Part shown: positions 1-5,878 of the stretch, piece after piece
How the letters are laid out: each line of letters opens with the position of its first letter
Position numbering within the stretch: position 1 is the first letter of the stretch
Assembly (NCBI GenBank): GCA_023439545.1
Contig: JAEXNT010000056.1
Coordinates: 1-19,891, forward strand
DNA from: Bacillota bacterium
GTDB taxonomy: Bacteria; Bacillota; Clostridia; Acetivibrionales; DTU013
DNA: 19,891 bases
Direction of reading: 5' to 3'
The notes under the pieces: generated by a model
Database searches by the model: none
What the model saw: only the letters and a program-made list of their open reading frames with translations
Told to the model about the DNA's origin: nothing
Translations under genes and position numbers: made by a program

Positions 1-156
1 ACAGCCCTGGTGGCCGGCGTGGATGCGAAGACGGATTTTAAGTATGATTCGATAATTGGAAAGGGAGACATACAGCCCGACGCCATGGCAGCAAACTGTA
101 CCATCAAGGCCAGATTTACCGCTAAAGGCGGCAAGGCGGAAGTTACAAAGAAATAA
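1..156 (+). CDS. C-terminal end of an unidentified protein (partial)
   Basis: An open frame runs from the first base to a TAA at 154-156, giving the last 51 residues of a protein whose start lies outside the window. The tail is Lys/Ala/Gly/Thr-rich and polar, with no membrane segment and a basic end (VTKK). I do not recognise a family. It converges on the minus-strand operon, whose last gene ends 14 bases away, so it is probably not part of that system. The open frame and natural amino-acid composition support coding; the function is unknown. Confidence 0.55.
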   Translation, partial: TALVAGVDAKTDFKYDSIIGKGDIQPDAMAANCTIKARFTAKGGKAEVTKK

Positions 157-170
157 GCAACAATGAGGGG

Positions 171-1568
171 TTATGCCGTTACCTTTTTAAGGAGTCTGAA
201 AAACTGCTTGCGGTAGAACAACAAAACGGACGGTAGCAGCAGGAACACTATCCTTCCGACGAGAGTGTTTGAAAAAAGGATGAGCGCGCCAAGCCAACGG
301 TTACGGCCGTCGTATACACCGTAGATATCCTGCCGCCGTATGGTTTTAAGCATTGAGCCGGTCTCGGACAGGGGAGGATAATTGTCAATGTCGACCTTGA
401 TACCGGCTCCGCCGATCTCGATAATACGTTCCACATAAACGACCTTATCCTGCTGAAACAAAACTATCTGACCGAGCGAAACAGGGTATTGGCTGTCGAT
501 GTGCCTGAAAAATGTCAGATCATTGTACATGATCTCAGGCTGCATAGTATCGGATTCAAAAATATAGGGTATAGTCCCCCTGACGGTCATCTCGTTGCCC
601 GGCGCAGAGGCGCCGAGCAATATTATGAAACCGTTGAACAGAAGCGCCAGACCTATGAAGAGGATAAACACCGCGGTGATCACGGTGTTGACCAATCCGG
701 TGCGGCGCTTTGGTTCGGACCGGTCGGGTACGGGATAGCCTGTTTTCGCATCCAGCCGGCCTATTTTGATTTCCGGATAACGCTGCGACCATTCAAGCTT
801 GCGCAGGATATAATACCTGGACAGGTTATTCGCTCTGAAGATACTGACAAGGCAGCAGACGACGGTCAAAAAACTGGCAACAAGTATGTATGAGGATCGG
901 CCGACGTCAAACATATTCTTGATATTCTGCATTGTCACCCGGTTCGATAATATGGAGTAATACCCCGTGGCTGCCTTCAGCACAGGTATTGCCAGAGAAG
1001 AAAATGCGATAAGATAACGCGCGTTGGCCACCGTATCCACAAACAGCGACAGATTCATCGCAAGGGCACTGATCAGGAACAGGTCGAGGAGCCCGGAAAA
1101 GTAGAGAGACGGCAGGTATGAATATACAAAATTATACTTCAGCAACACCGTCAGGAGGACGACAAAACAGAATCCAACCGTGTAGATGAACAGGACGGAG
1201 CTCAACAGTGCGATGAATTTCTGGAAAATCATCATAGTTGGGTGATACCCCATTTTGATCAGCAGATACCACGAATTTTTTCTGATTTCTGAGAAGAAGA
1301 GATAATCGTAGTAAAGGATAAAATAAATTGAATTCAGAATGAATGCCAGGTGTATGTAAATATAGACTGTTGAGAAATAGCTTGCCTGCATTATTTCCGG
1401 AACCGCATCGGACAGGACGCTTTTTTTCAGCGATTGCAGCACGAAGAAAACGGCAAAGGACAGGAGCCCCAGAAAAAGAGCAAATGCCAGTTTCCTGCTG
1501 TTCCCTGCCTTATCTTCGGTATAAGCCTGACGCAATTCTTTTCTAAAGTAGCTCGTCTTGTAAATCAT
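171..1568 (-). CDS. ABC-permease-like membrane protein fused to a catalytically dead SipW-like signal peptidase domain
   Basis: This 465-aa integral membrane protein has two parts. Residues about 25-245 contain around six hydrophobic segments and resemble an ABC-2-type permease; the protein follows an ABC ATPase-like gene and overlaps it by 26 bases. After a polar linker (about 255-290) comes a membrane segment (about 292-320). A domain with the layout of a SipW/ER-type signal peptidase I follows, and then a closing hydrophobic segment (about 425-452). Aligned with the intact peptidase at 2567-3106, the SGSMEP box reads SDTMQP (339-344), so the nucleophile Ser is Thr341. The THRIIE box reads VERIIE, so the base His is Glu380. 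The dyad is therefore lost while the surrounding residues remain. I infer a pseudo-peptidase, perhaps a substrate receptor for SipW-type precursors. ATG at 1568 has only a weak ribosome binding site and is probably translationally coupled to the upstream gene. Confidence 0.8.
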   Translation of the reverse strand: MIYKTSYFRKELRQAYTEDKAGNSRKLAFALFLGLLSFAVFFVLQSLKKSVLSDAVPEIMQASYFSTVYIYIHLAFILNSIYFILYYDYLFFSEIRKNSWYLLIKMGYHPTMMIFQKFIALLSSVLFIYTVGFCFVVLLTVLLKYNFVYSYLPSLYFSGLLDLFLISALAMNLSLFVDTVANARYLIAFSSLAIPVLKAATGYYSILSNRVTMQNIKNMFDVGRSSYILVASFLTVVCCLVSIFRANNLSRYYILRKLEWSQRYPEIKIGRLDAKTGYPVPDRSEPKRRTGLVNTVITAVFILFIGLALLFNGFIILLGASAPGNEMTVRGTIPYIFESDTMQPEIMYNDLTFFRHIDSQYPVSLGQIVLFQQDKVVYVERIIEIGGAGIKVDIDNYPPLSETGSMLKTIRRQDIYGVYDGRNRWLGALILFSNTLVGRIVFLLLPSVLLFYRKQFFRLLKKVTA

Positions 1569-2547
1569 TTTGTCTCAGCAGCTCCCTGTAGGCATTACGG
1601 ACTGTTTTCGGATTTATCTCGATGGATTCCGGCAAAATACCCGACTCAATGATTTTTTTGTGGACGAAGCCTTCCGGGTCAGAGCCGCTCCTTTTCAAAA
1701 TAAGCAGGCTGTTATCGCTGAACAGCAGTGCATAGCCGGGCAGCATTGGCGATAGCCGCTCAGCGAGTTCGGAGAGATTATTGCCCCGCACGATGAGTTC
1801 AACCGGATCATAGCCGAAGCGAAGGTCCTCGACAGTTCCACTGTAGATTATTCTGCCGTCCGCAACAAAAGCTGCATGCGAGCATGCAGCCTCAGTCAGG
1901 CTGTATGAGTTTGTGCCGATAACAAGAGCTTTTCCGCTATCTCTGACGATATCGGATATTCTCCGGATCGCGTCGATCAAAGCATCGTCAAAAGCAAACT
2001 CCGGGAAATTGAAAACTATAAGCAGGCTTTCGGAATATACGGCCGCAATCAATGTGACTATAGCCTTTTCCTCTGTAGTAAGCAGCTTGATGGGCGTCAA
2101 TGATATCCGGCCCAGGCCGGCGCCGATAATAAATTCGAGGAGTTCATCCTGCAAAAGGAGAGTACTGCTTTTGCGGTAATGGGCCGCAAACGTCAGATAC
2201 TCGAGTACGGTCATGTTTTCATAGAGCATTTCGGCATCGCCGATGTAAAAGACGTGATTCAGTATGATCCTCTTGTGCCGCATCATGCCACGCTCCGCGA
2301 GTATGCATCTGCCGCTGTGGTAGGGCCTGATGTTGGCCATGATTTCGAGCAGGAGCCTTATCTCTATCGAAGTCAGTCCGCTGATTGACCAGACTTCTCC
2401 TCTTTTTATGAGAAGGCTTACATCTTCCAGTATCCGCACCGGTTTTTGACCATCGCGGAAGATATATTCTTCTGAGGTCAGGCGCTCCATATGGACAATA
2501 TCAACGATGTACTTTTTCCTTGCCTGTCCGGCGTTATTCATGCTCAT
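1543..2547 (-). CDS. Degenerate ABC transporter ATPase-like protein (predicted pseudo-ATPase)
   Basis: This 334-aa protein has the overall order of an ABC nucleotide-binding domain but none of its catalytic residues. The strand before Walker A (RGEVWSISG, about 49-57) is recognisable, but the P-loop lacks the GKS/T core (LTSIEIR, 58-64). The region after the Q-loop is well kept (MLYENMTVLEYLTFAA, 107-122). The LSGGQ signature is absent (around LLTTEEK, 155-161). Walker B LLILDEP has become LLIVFNFPEF (175-184), losing the Asp/Glu pair, and the switch His is missing near 211-216. The frame is intact over about 1 kb, so this looks like conserved loss of ATPase activity and not random decay. It starts 19 bases after the signal peptidase gene, with GGGAG before the ATG, and overlaps the permease-fusion gene. 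A structural or regulatory partner of that permease is an inference. Confidence 0.75.
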   Translation of the reverse strand: MSMNNAGQARKKYIVDIVHMERLTSEEYIFRDGQKPVRILEDVSLLIKRGEVWSISGLTSIEIRLLLEIMANIRPYHSGRCILAERGMMRHKRIILNHVFYIGDAEMLYENMTVLEYLTFAAHYRKSSTLLLQDELLEFIIGAGLGRISLTPIKLLTTEEKAIVTLIAAVYSESLLIVFNFPEFAFDDALIDAIRRISDIVRDSGKALVIGTNSYSLTEAACSHAAFVADGRIIYSGTVEDLRFGYDPVELIVRGNNLSELAERLSPMLPGYALLFSDNSLLILKRSGSDPEGFVHKKIIESGILPESIEINPKTVRNAYRELLRQNDLQDELL

Positions 2548-2566
2548 GTCGAACTCCCTGCCAAAT

Positions 2567-3106
2567 TCAAGTCAAAGGAATCTTCGCAACAAAAATCGCA
2601 ATTACCCTGTCGGGTGACAGAAGCTCCTCGTCGGGTGAATTGACCGGATTATCCCCTTTGGTTTTGTAGAACACATTTCCGTCAGCGCCGGCCTGCACTT
2701 CGATTATCCTGTGTGTTACAATATAGCCGGAATGCGTTTTGAAGATCACGATCGTATCTTTGCCGAGCTTATCCGGATGGCCGGGCGTTCGGCCGAGGAC
2801 AACCGAGCCTGTATTCAGCGTCGGCTCCATGCTCCCCGACTCGATTGAAAACAGATGATAGCCAAAAAAGCCCGGAACTTCACCACGGCTCTTTGCAGCC
2901 TGGACCATGAAAATACCACTGGCAAGCACGGAGACAACTGGGACGAATACGACCCAGCCCAGGATTTTCATGCCGCCGTGTTTCTGCATGAATTTTCCGA
3001 ATTTTCCTCCATGTAAGGCGCCGCCCTCCGATAATTGCTTTTGAAGCGCAATTTCCCGCCGCATGCTCTCTATCTGTTCATCAGTCGTATACTTTGACTC
3101 CGACAT
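2567..3106 (-). CDS. sipW: SipW-type signal peptidase I
   Basis: This 179-aa protein is a signal peptidase I of the ER/archaeal-like SipW class, which uses a Ser/His pair in place of the Ser/Lys pair of ordinary bacterial enzymes. Box B is ESGSMEPT with catalytic Ser92, box D is VTHRIIEV with His132, and the later Asp region is TKGDNPVNSPDE (149-160). One membrane segment lies at about 47-70, preceded by an unusually long polar, probably cytosolic N-terminus of about 45 residues. The protein stops at FVAKIPLT and lacks the second, C-terminal membrane segment usual in SipW. The start has AGGAGA a few bases upstream. In Bacillus, SipW processes TasA and TapA; here three genes with SipW-type signals lie just upstream in the same direction, so they are the likely substrates. 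An intrinsic terminator at 3151-3184 separates it from them. Confidence 0.9.
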   Translation of the reverse strand: MSESKYTTDEQIESMRREIALQKQLSEGGALHGGKFGKFMQKHGGMKILGWVVFVPVVSVLASGIFMVQAAKSRGEVPGFFGYHLFSIESGSMEPTLNTGSVVLGRTPGHPDKLGKDTIVIFKTHSGYIVTHRIIEVQAGADGNVFYKTKGDNPVNSPDEELLSPDRVIAIFVAKIPLT

Positions 3107-3150
3107 ATATTCTCCTTGAGTAGTTTTTACCTTTAGTATTTCAATTAAGC

Positions 3151-3184
3151 AAAAAAAAACAAGCCGCCCGGGAAGGAGCAGCCT
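3151..3184 (-). terminator. Intrinsic terminator between the TasA-like gene and sipW
   Basis: Read on the minus strand, AGGCTGCTC (3184-3176) pairs with GGGCGGCTT (3169-3161) as a 9-bp stem that includes three G-U pairs, with a 6-nt loop. One G and nine consecutive U residues (3159-3151) follow. This is a textbook rho-independent terminator inside the gene cluster. It would make the secreted subunits abundant and the peptidase, pseudo-ATPase and permease-fusion dependent on read-through. I found no convincing promoter between it and sipW. Confidence 0.8.
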
Positions 3185-3202
3185 GTCATATTTTTCTATG
3201 GT

Positions 3203-3736
3203 TTACGCTTGAGTACCTGTTACGGAAACCTTAATATCCGTACCGTAGCCGGAGCCGGCATAGTTGATATCCACCGCGTCATTGCTCGGCCAATGGACAA
3301 TGACCGTATATGTCTTTTCCTGACCGGCTTCCGAAAGCGGAAAACTATCGGTAAACTGGATTGTGCCATTGCCGGTTACCGCGGTACCGAGCTGATTTCC
3401 ATCCGCATCAAGGACTTTAACCGATAGCGGCGCTATGGCGCTTTTGCCTGCCGAAGCCTGCACATCGACGCCGATACCAAGGTTCATAGCAGTTTCACTC
3501 ACGATCGAACCGTTATAATTTTTTACACTGAACTTCCAGGTATCCGTTTTACCCGGCTCTATTTTCTCATTTTGTGTAAAGGTATCAGTACCGCCCTTTA
3601 ACAGGATGAATTCCTTTGCGACGACACTGCCTTCGGCAAGATTGTCTATTTTCGACGTATACATCGCGAGAGTGCCCGAAATGATGGATGTCGACAGAAT
3701 TAGTATCAAGGCTGCCGTGAGAAGAATCTTTTTCAT
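3203..3736 (-). CDS. TasA/CalY-like secreted protein with SipW-type signal peptide
   Basis: This 177-aa protein starts with a hydrophobic signal (about 1-25) ending in SGTLAMYTSKIDN, the hallmark around the SipW cleavage site in TasA/CalY (camelysin) proteins, where processing occurs near TLA. The mature part (about 26-177) is predicted to be mostly beta strand. It has the TasA-like opening VVAKEF(I) at 39-44, then a WKFSVKNYNG segment (67-76), and ends in DINYAGSGYGTDIKVSVTGTQ. It is a paralogue of the N-terminal 175 residues of the protein at 4002-4958, sharing the signal, KSAI(A/D)PL, GQEKTYTV and DINYAG motifs. GGAGG lies 5 bases before the ATG. It is probably a fibre or matrix subunit exported by Sec and cut by the adjacent SipW. 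The family assignment rests on the signal motif and layout. Confidence 0.85.
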   Translation of the reverse strand: MKKILLTAALILILSTSIISGTLAMYTSKIDNLAEGSVVAKEFILLKGGTDTFTQNEKIEPGKTDTWKFSVKNYNGSIVSETAMNLGIGVDVQASAGKSAIAPLSVKVLDADGNQLGTAVTGNGTIQFTDSFPLSEAGQEKTYTVIVHWPSNDAVDINYAGSGYGTDIKVSVTGTQA

Positions 3737-3751
3737 ATTTGCCTCCGTTGA

Positions 3752-3964
3752 TTACCGTAGTTTTATAGTATTACCCGTGCTGTTTTCTTCCGGCTGAATT
3801 ATTCTTTCAGAAACTCCGCCGATTTCCTGATTATTATGCCTCCTGTCGGGAACGATGCTGATATTGTAGCTTGTTTTCTGTGTGTAGGCAGATCGCGTAC
3901 CAACAATCATAGTTTTTGCCATGATCAGCAGCAACGCCGCAACGATCAGTATTTTAAGCTTCAT
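3752..3964 (-). CDS. Small secreted protein with SipW-like signal (70 aa)
   Basis: The first 27 residues form a hydrophobic signal ending in GTRSAYT, which resembles the GTLAMYT junction of its neighbours with L-A replaced by R-S. The remaining 43 residues are polar and match neither paralogue next to it. They contain RRHNNQ, paired Glu residues and a basic end (IKLR). The ATG is preceded by AGGGGTG at good spacing, and the gene is tightly packed between two TasA-like genes (15 bases to the next start, 37 from the previous stop). Expression with the cluster is therefore likely. It could be a small accessory such as an anchor or fibre-nucleating factor, or the remnant of a longer TasA-like gene. 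I cannot separate these possibilities. Confidence 0.6.
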   Translation of the reverse strand: MKLKILIVAALLLIMAKTMIVGTRSAYTQKTSYNISIVPDRRHNNQEIGGVSERIIQPEENSTGNTIKLR

Positions 3965-4001
3965 GCTTCACCCCTGTAAGTGGACAGCCTTGCCTTATCC
4001 T

Positions 4002-4958
4002 CTAAAAGGATTTTCCGAACTCGCAGCTTAGCTGAACGTCGTTTATAGAATCGATATTGCTCCCGCCTACGGTGATATTATTAATAGCCTCGGTTCCCCG
4101 TCCGCGGGCATTTCCCCCGAACGTCACGCTTTGGCCGGGCTGTATCGTATCTGTTGAAGCATTGTTGTAACTGGGACTTCCAAACGTATAAGTTCCGTCG
4201 GGTGTACCGGAAATCAGCTTTGCATTACTCCAGACATTGTTGATCCTGTCGGTCGGCAGAGAGAAGGAAAGCTTCCAGTCCTTTATAGCCTGATCCGTAT
4301 TATTTGTTATGCTTACCCTGTAATTGTACTGGTAATTGCCGCTCTGACCGTTTGCCCAGGGAGGCGTCGTTTCATATTTGACGGACACTGCGCTTTGCGG
4401 GGATTCTCCTCCGCCGCTTCCGTCCAGCGGGACCTGCGAGGCAGTAGCGTCGATTGTGAGCGTGCTTCCGTATTTTCCGCCGGCATAATTTATATCCTTG
4501 TCTCCATCTCCAGGCCAATTTATCTCTACTGTATATGTTTTTTCCTGTCCCGTCTGCGACTGCGGAAAGCTACCCGTTATATCAAAGGCGCCGACGCCCG
4601 TTACACTTTTCAGTATATTTCCTCCGGTATCCCTTACAGTAACTGCCAGCGGATCGATAGCGCTTTTGCCAACAGCTGCCGATACCTGAAACGTCAGCTT
4701 GTAATACAGATCCGTTTCGGTAATAACCTGATTATGGTAGTTCTTTACTTTGAACTGCCAATTCACCTTCTCGGAGGGAGCGATCTTCACGCCCTGTTCG
4801 AAAGAATCGGCTCCGTCGCTTGTAAAAATGAATTCTTTCGCGACAACGCCGCCTTCGGCAAGATTATCTATCCTCGTCGTATACATTGCAAGCGTCCCGG
4901 ATACGAGCGAACTGACCATCAGCAAAACAAGCGTTAAAATAAAAGCATATTTCTTCAT
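4002..4958 (-). CDS. TasA-like secreted protein fused to a CBM2-like carbohydrate-binding module
   Basis: This 318-aa protein has three parts. A SipW-type signal (1-25) ends SGTLAMYTTRIDN. A TasA-like domain (about 26-175) is paralogous to the whole protein at 3203-3736. After a Gly/Ser linker (about 179-187, SGGGES) comes a C-terminal module (about 190-318) with the pattern of family 2 cellulose-binding modules. That module shows YRVSITNNTDQAIKDWKLSF, then INNVWSNAKL and IQPGQSVTFGGNARG, where CBM2 has an N-x-W-x-F strand, an N-x-W motif and an APG-S-F-G turn. Trp201, Trp229 and Trp243 are candidate sugar-stacking residues. It is the first gene of the cluster, with AGGGGA before the ATG and promoter 5052-5080 upstream. 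I infer a surface fibre subunit that binds cellulose or another polysaccharide. CBM2 versus a neighbouring family is not settled. Confidence 0.82.
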   Translation of the reverse strand: MKKYAFILTLVLLMVSSLVSGTLAMYTTRIDNLAEGGVVAKEFIFTSDGADSFEQGVKIAPSEKVNWQFKVKNYHNQVITETDLYYKLTFQVSAAVGKSAIDPLAVTVRDTGGNILKSVTGVGAFDITGSFPQSQTGQEKTYTVEINWPGDGDKDINYAGGKYGSTLTIDATASQVPLDGSGGGESPQSAVSVKYETTPPWANGQSGNYQYNYRVSITNNTDQAIKDWKLSFSLPTDRINNVWSNAKLISGTPDGTYTFGSPSYNNASTDTIQPGQSVTFGGNARGRGTEAINNITVGGSNIDSINDVQLSCEFGKSF

Positions 4959-5000
4959 AAATCCCCTGTGTGTCTATATGTCCATATAAATCCATTTAGC

Positions 5001-5023
5001 GCATGTACATTCTTTGTACATGC
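5001..5023. promoter_or_regulatory. 9-bp perfect inverted repeat in the leader of the TasA-like operon
   Basis: GCATGTACA (5001-5009) and TGTACATGC (5015-5023) are exact inverted copies separated by TTCTT. The repeat lies about 20-45 bases downstream of the predicted start site of promoter 5052-5080 and 43 bases before the first ATG at 4958. It may be a repressor operator acting as a roadblock, or an RNA hairpin in the 5' leader. There is no U-tract after it on the minus strand, so it is not a simple terminator. Confidence 0.55.
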
Positions 5024-5051
5024 AGGTGTTATGTCGCTTTTTGTCGATTTT

Positions 5052-5080
5052 ATAATACTTTCGGCAATGAGTAAAATCAA
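5052..5080 (-). promoter_or_regulatory. Sigma-A-type promoter of the TasA/SipW operon
   Basis: On the minus strand TTGATT (5080-5075) is followed after exactly 17 bases by TATTAT (5057-5052). These match the TTGACA/TATAAT consensus at 4/6 and 5/6. The predicted start near 5045 leaves a leader of about 87 nt containing the inverted repeat at 5001-5023. Placement ahead of the first cluster gene supports it. Confidence 0.6.
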
Positions 5081-5246
5081 CTTGTATGTTTATCCTCTGT
5101 ACGCAGTTCTTTCCTGTTTGGACGTTAAATAGGCATAAATAAGGCTTTCAGGGATATGTTACATGCCTGTCCGCCTCTGGGATTTGCTTTTTAGGCTTAA
5201 AAACATGTCGGTGCTTTGCAGACGAACTAAAAGGGACTATAATTAT
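5081..5246. other. Intergenic region between divergent operon promoter and yjdF riboswitch
   Basis: No credible reading frame is seen in this stretch. It must contain the promoter for the plus-strand yjdF transcript, but I could not choose one with confidence. TTGGAC at 5118-5123 has no good -10 at 17 bases. TTGCAG/TATAAT (5216-5221, 5238-5243, spacer 16) would start transcription inside the first riboswitch helix. Confidence 0.4.
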
Positions 5247-5366
5247 GACAGGAGATAAAAACACGATCCGGTTGGTAGTCCGGATGCAGGGTTTTCCTGT
5301 CAGTAACCTGCCCTCCTGGGGTTGTCCATTCTCCTGAAAGTAAAGCTTACAGGAGGATTATCACAA
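5247..5366 (+). promoter_or_regulatory. yjdF-type riboswitch with sequestered Shine-Dalgarno
   Basis: The leader of yjdF folds into interlocking helices visible by eye. P1 pairs GACAGGA (5247-5253) with TCCTGTC (5295-5301). P2 pairs ATCCGG (5266-5271) with CCGGAT (5280-5285). P3 pairs GCAGG (5286-5290) with CCTGC (5307-5311), crossing P1 as a pseudoknot. Downstream, the Shine-Dalgarno AGGAGG (5351-5356) can pair in a local hairpin with CTCCTG (5331-5336), or with CCTCCT (5312-5317) at the aptamer edge. The yjdF riboswitch class is known to bind azaaromatic compounds and to lie upstream of yjdF genes. Class assignment rests on location and fold; the ligand is from the class, not from this sequence. 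Confidence 0.75.
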
Positions 5367-5777
5367 ATGAATATCAAATTGACGGTCTTTTTCGACGAAC
5401 CTTTCTGGGTCGGTATATTTGAAAGGCTTGACGGGGGTTTGCTTGAAACGTCGAAAGTGGTTTTTGGAGCGGAGCCAAAGGACTACGAGGTCTATGGTTT
5501 TGTACTTGAAAACTATTGGCGATTGAGGTTCGGCAGGCCAGTCGAAGCTAAGACCGAGCCTTGCAAGAGGATCAACCCTAAAAGGCTGCAGCGTAAAGTC
5601 AGGAAGGAAACCGCTGCATCAGGCGTAGGCACAAAAGCTCAGCAAGCTGTCAAACAGGAACAGGAAGCACGAAAAATTGAGCATAAAAAATATTCAAAAG
5701 AAAAACGTGAGGAACTGGAGCAGCTGAAATTCATTAGAAAGCAAGAGAAAAAGAAGGAAAAGAAAAACGGTCGCTAA
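5367..5777 (+). CDS. yjdF: YjdF family protein (DUF2992)
   Basis: This 136-aa protein opens with KLTVFFDEPFWVGIFERLDGG and VVFGAEPKDYEVYGFV (31-46), the conserved start of the YjdF/DUF2992 family. From about residue 57 it becomes very basic, with a Lys/Glu-rich, probably helical tail ending in KKEKKNGR, also usual for the family. The biochemical role is unknown. The family is linked to the azaaromatic-sensing yjdF riboswitch, which precedes this gene and suggests a detoxification or tolerance role. I chose ATG 5367 over the in-frame TTG at 5322 because AGGAGG (5351-5356) lies 10 bases upstream and because the extra N-terminal residues would come from riboswitch sequence. A terminator follows directly. 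Confidence 0.9.
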   Translation: MNIKLTVFFDEPFWVGIFERLDGGLLETSKVVFGAEPKDYEVYGFVLENYWRLRFGRPVEAKTEPCKRINPKRLQRKVRKETAASGVGTKAQQAVKQEQEARKIEHKKYSKEKREELEQLKFIRKQEKKKEKKNGR

Positions 5778-5789
5778 GAAAACACTAAA

Positions 5790-5824
5790 GGGGAAGAACC
5801 GGTTCTTTAGCCAGGTTCTTCCCC
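5790..5824. terminator. Bidirectional terminator between yjdF and pfkA
   Basis: GGGGAAGAACC (5790-5800) pairs perfectly with GGTTCTTCCCC (5814-5824) around a 13-nt loop. T-rich sequence follows on the minus strand (complement of 5776-5789), with a short, weaker tract on the plus strand. It lies between the convergent ends of yjdF and the phosphofructokinase gene and can serve both. Confidence 0.75.
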
Positions 5825-5878
5825 TCGTTTGTCAGTTCGACTGGAGCAATGCCAAAAACGGCGGCCAAGGCAGCCTTA

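Noticed and set aside
4395..4937. Long plus-strand open frame opposite the CBM2/TasA-like gene
   Set aside because: It is antisense to a well-supported gene, has no ribosome binding site, and its composition looks like a frame shadow.
5216..5243. TTGCAG-16-TATAAT as the yjdF promoter
   Set aside because: Transcription would start near 5250, inside the first strand of riboswitch helix P1 (5247-5253), so the aptamer would be truncated.
5322..5366. Upstream TTG extension of the yjdF reading frame
   Set aside because: It lies within riboswitch sequence and has no ribosome binding site; AGGAGG is correctly spaced only for ATG 5367.
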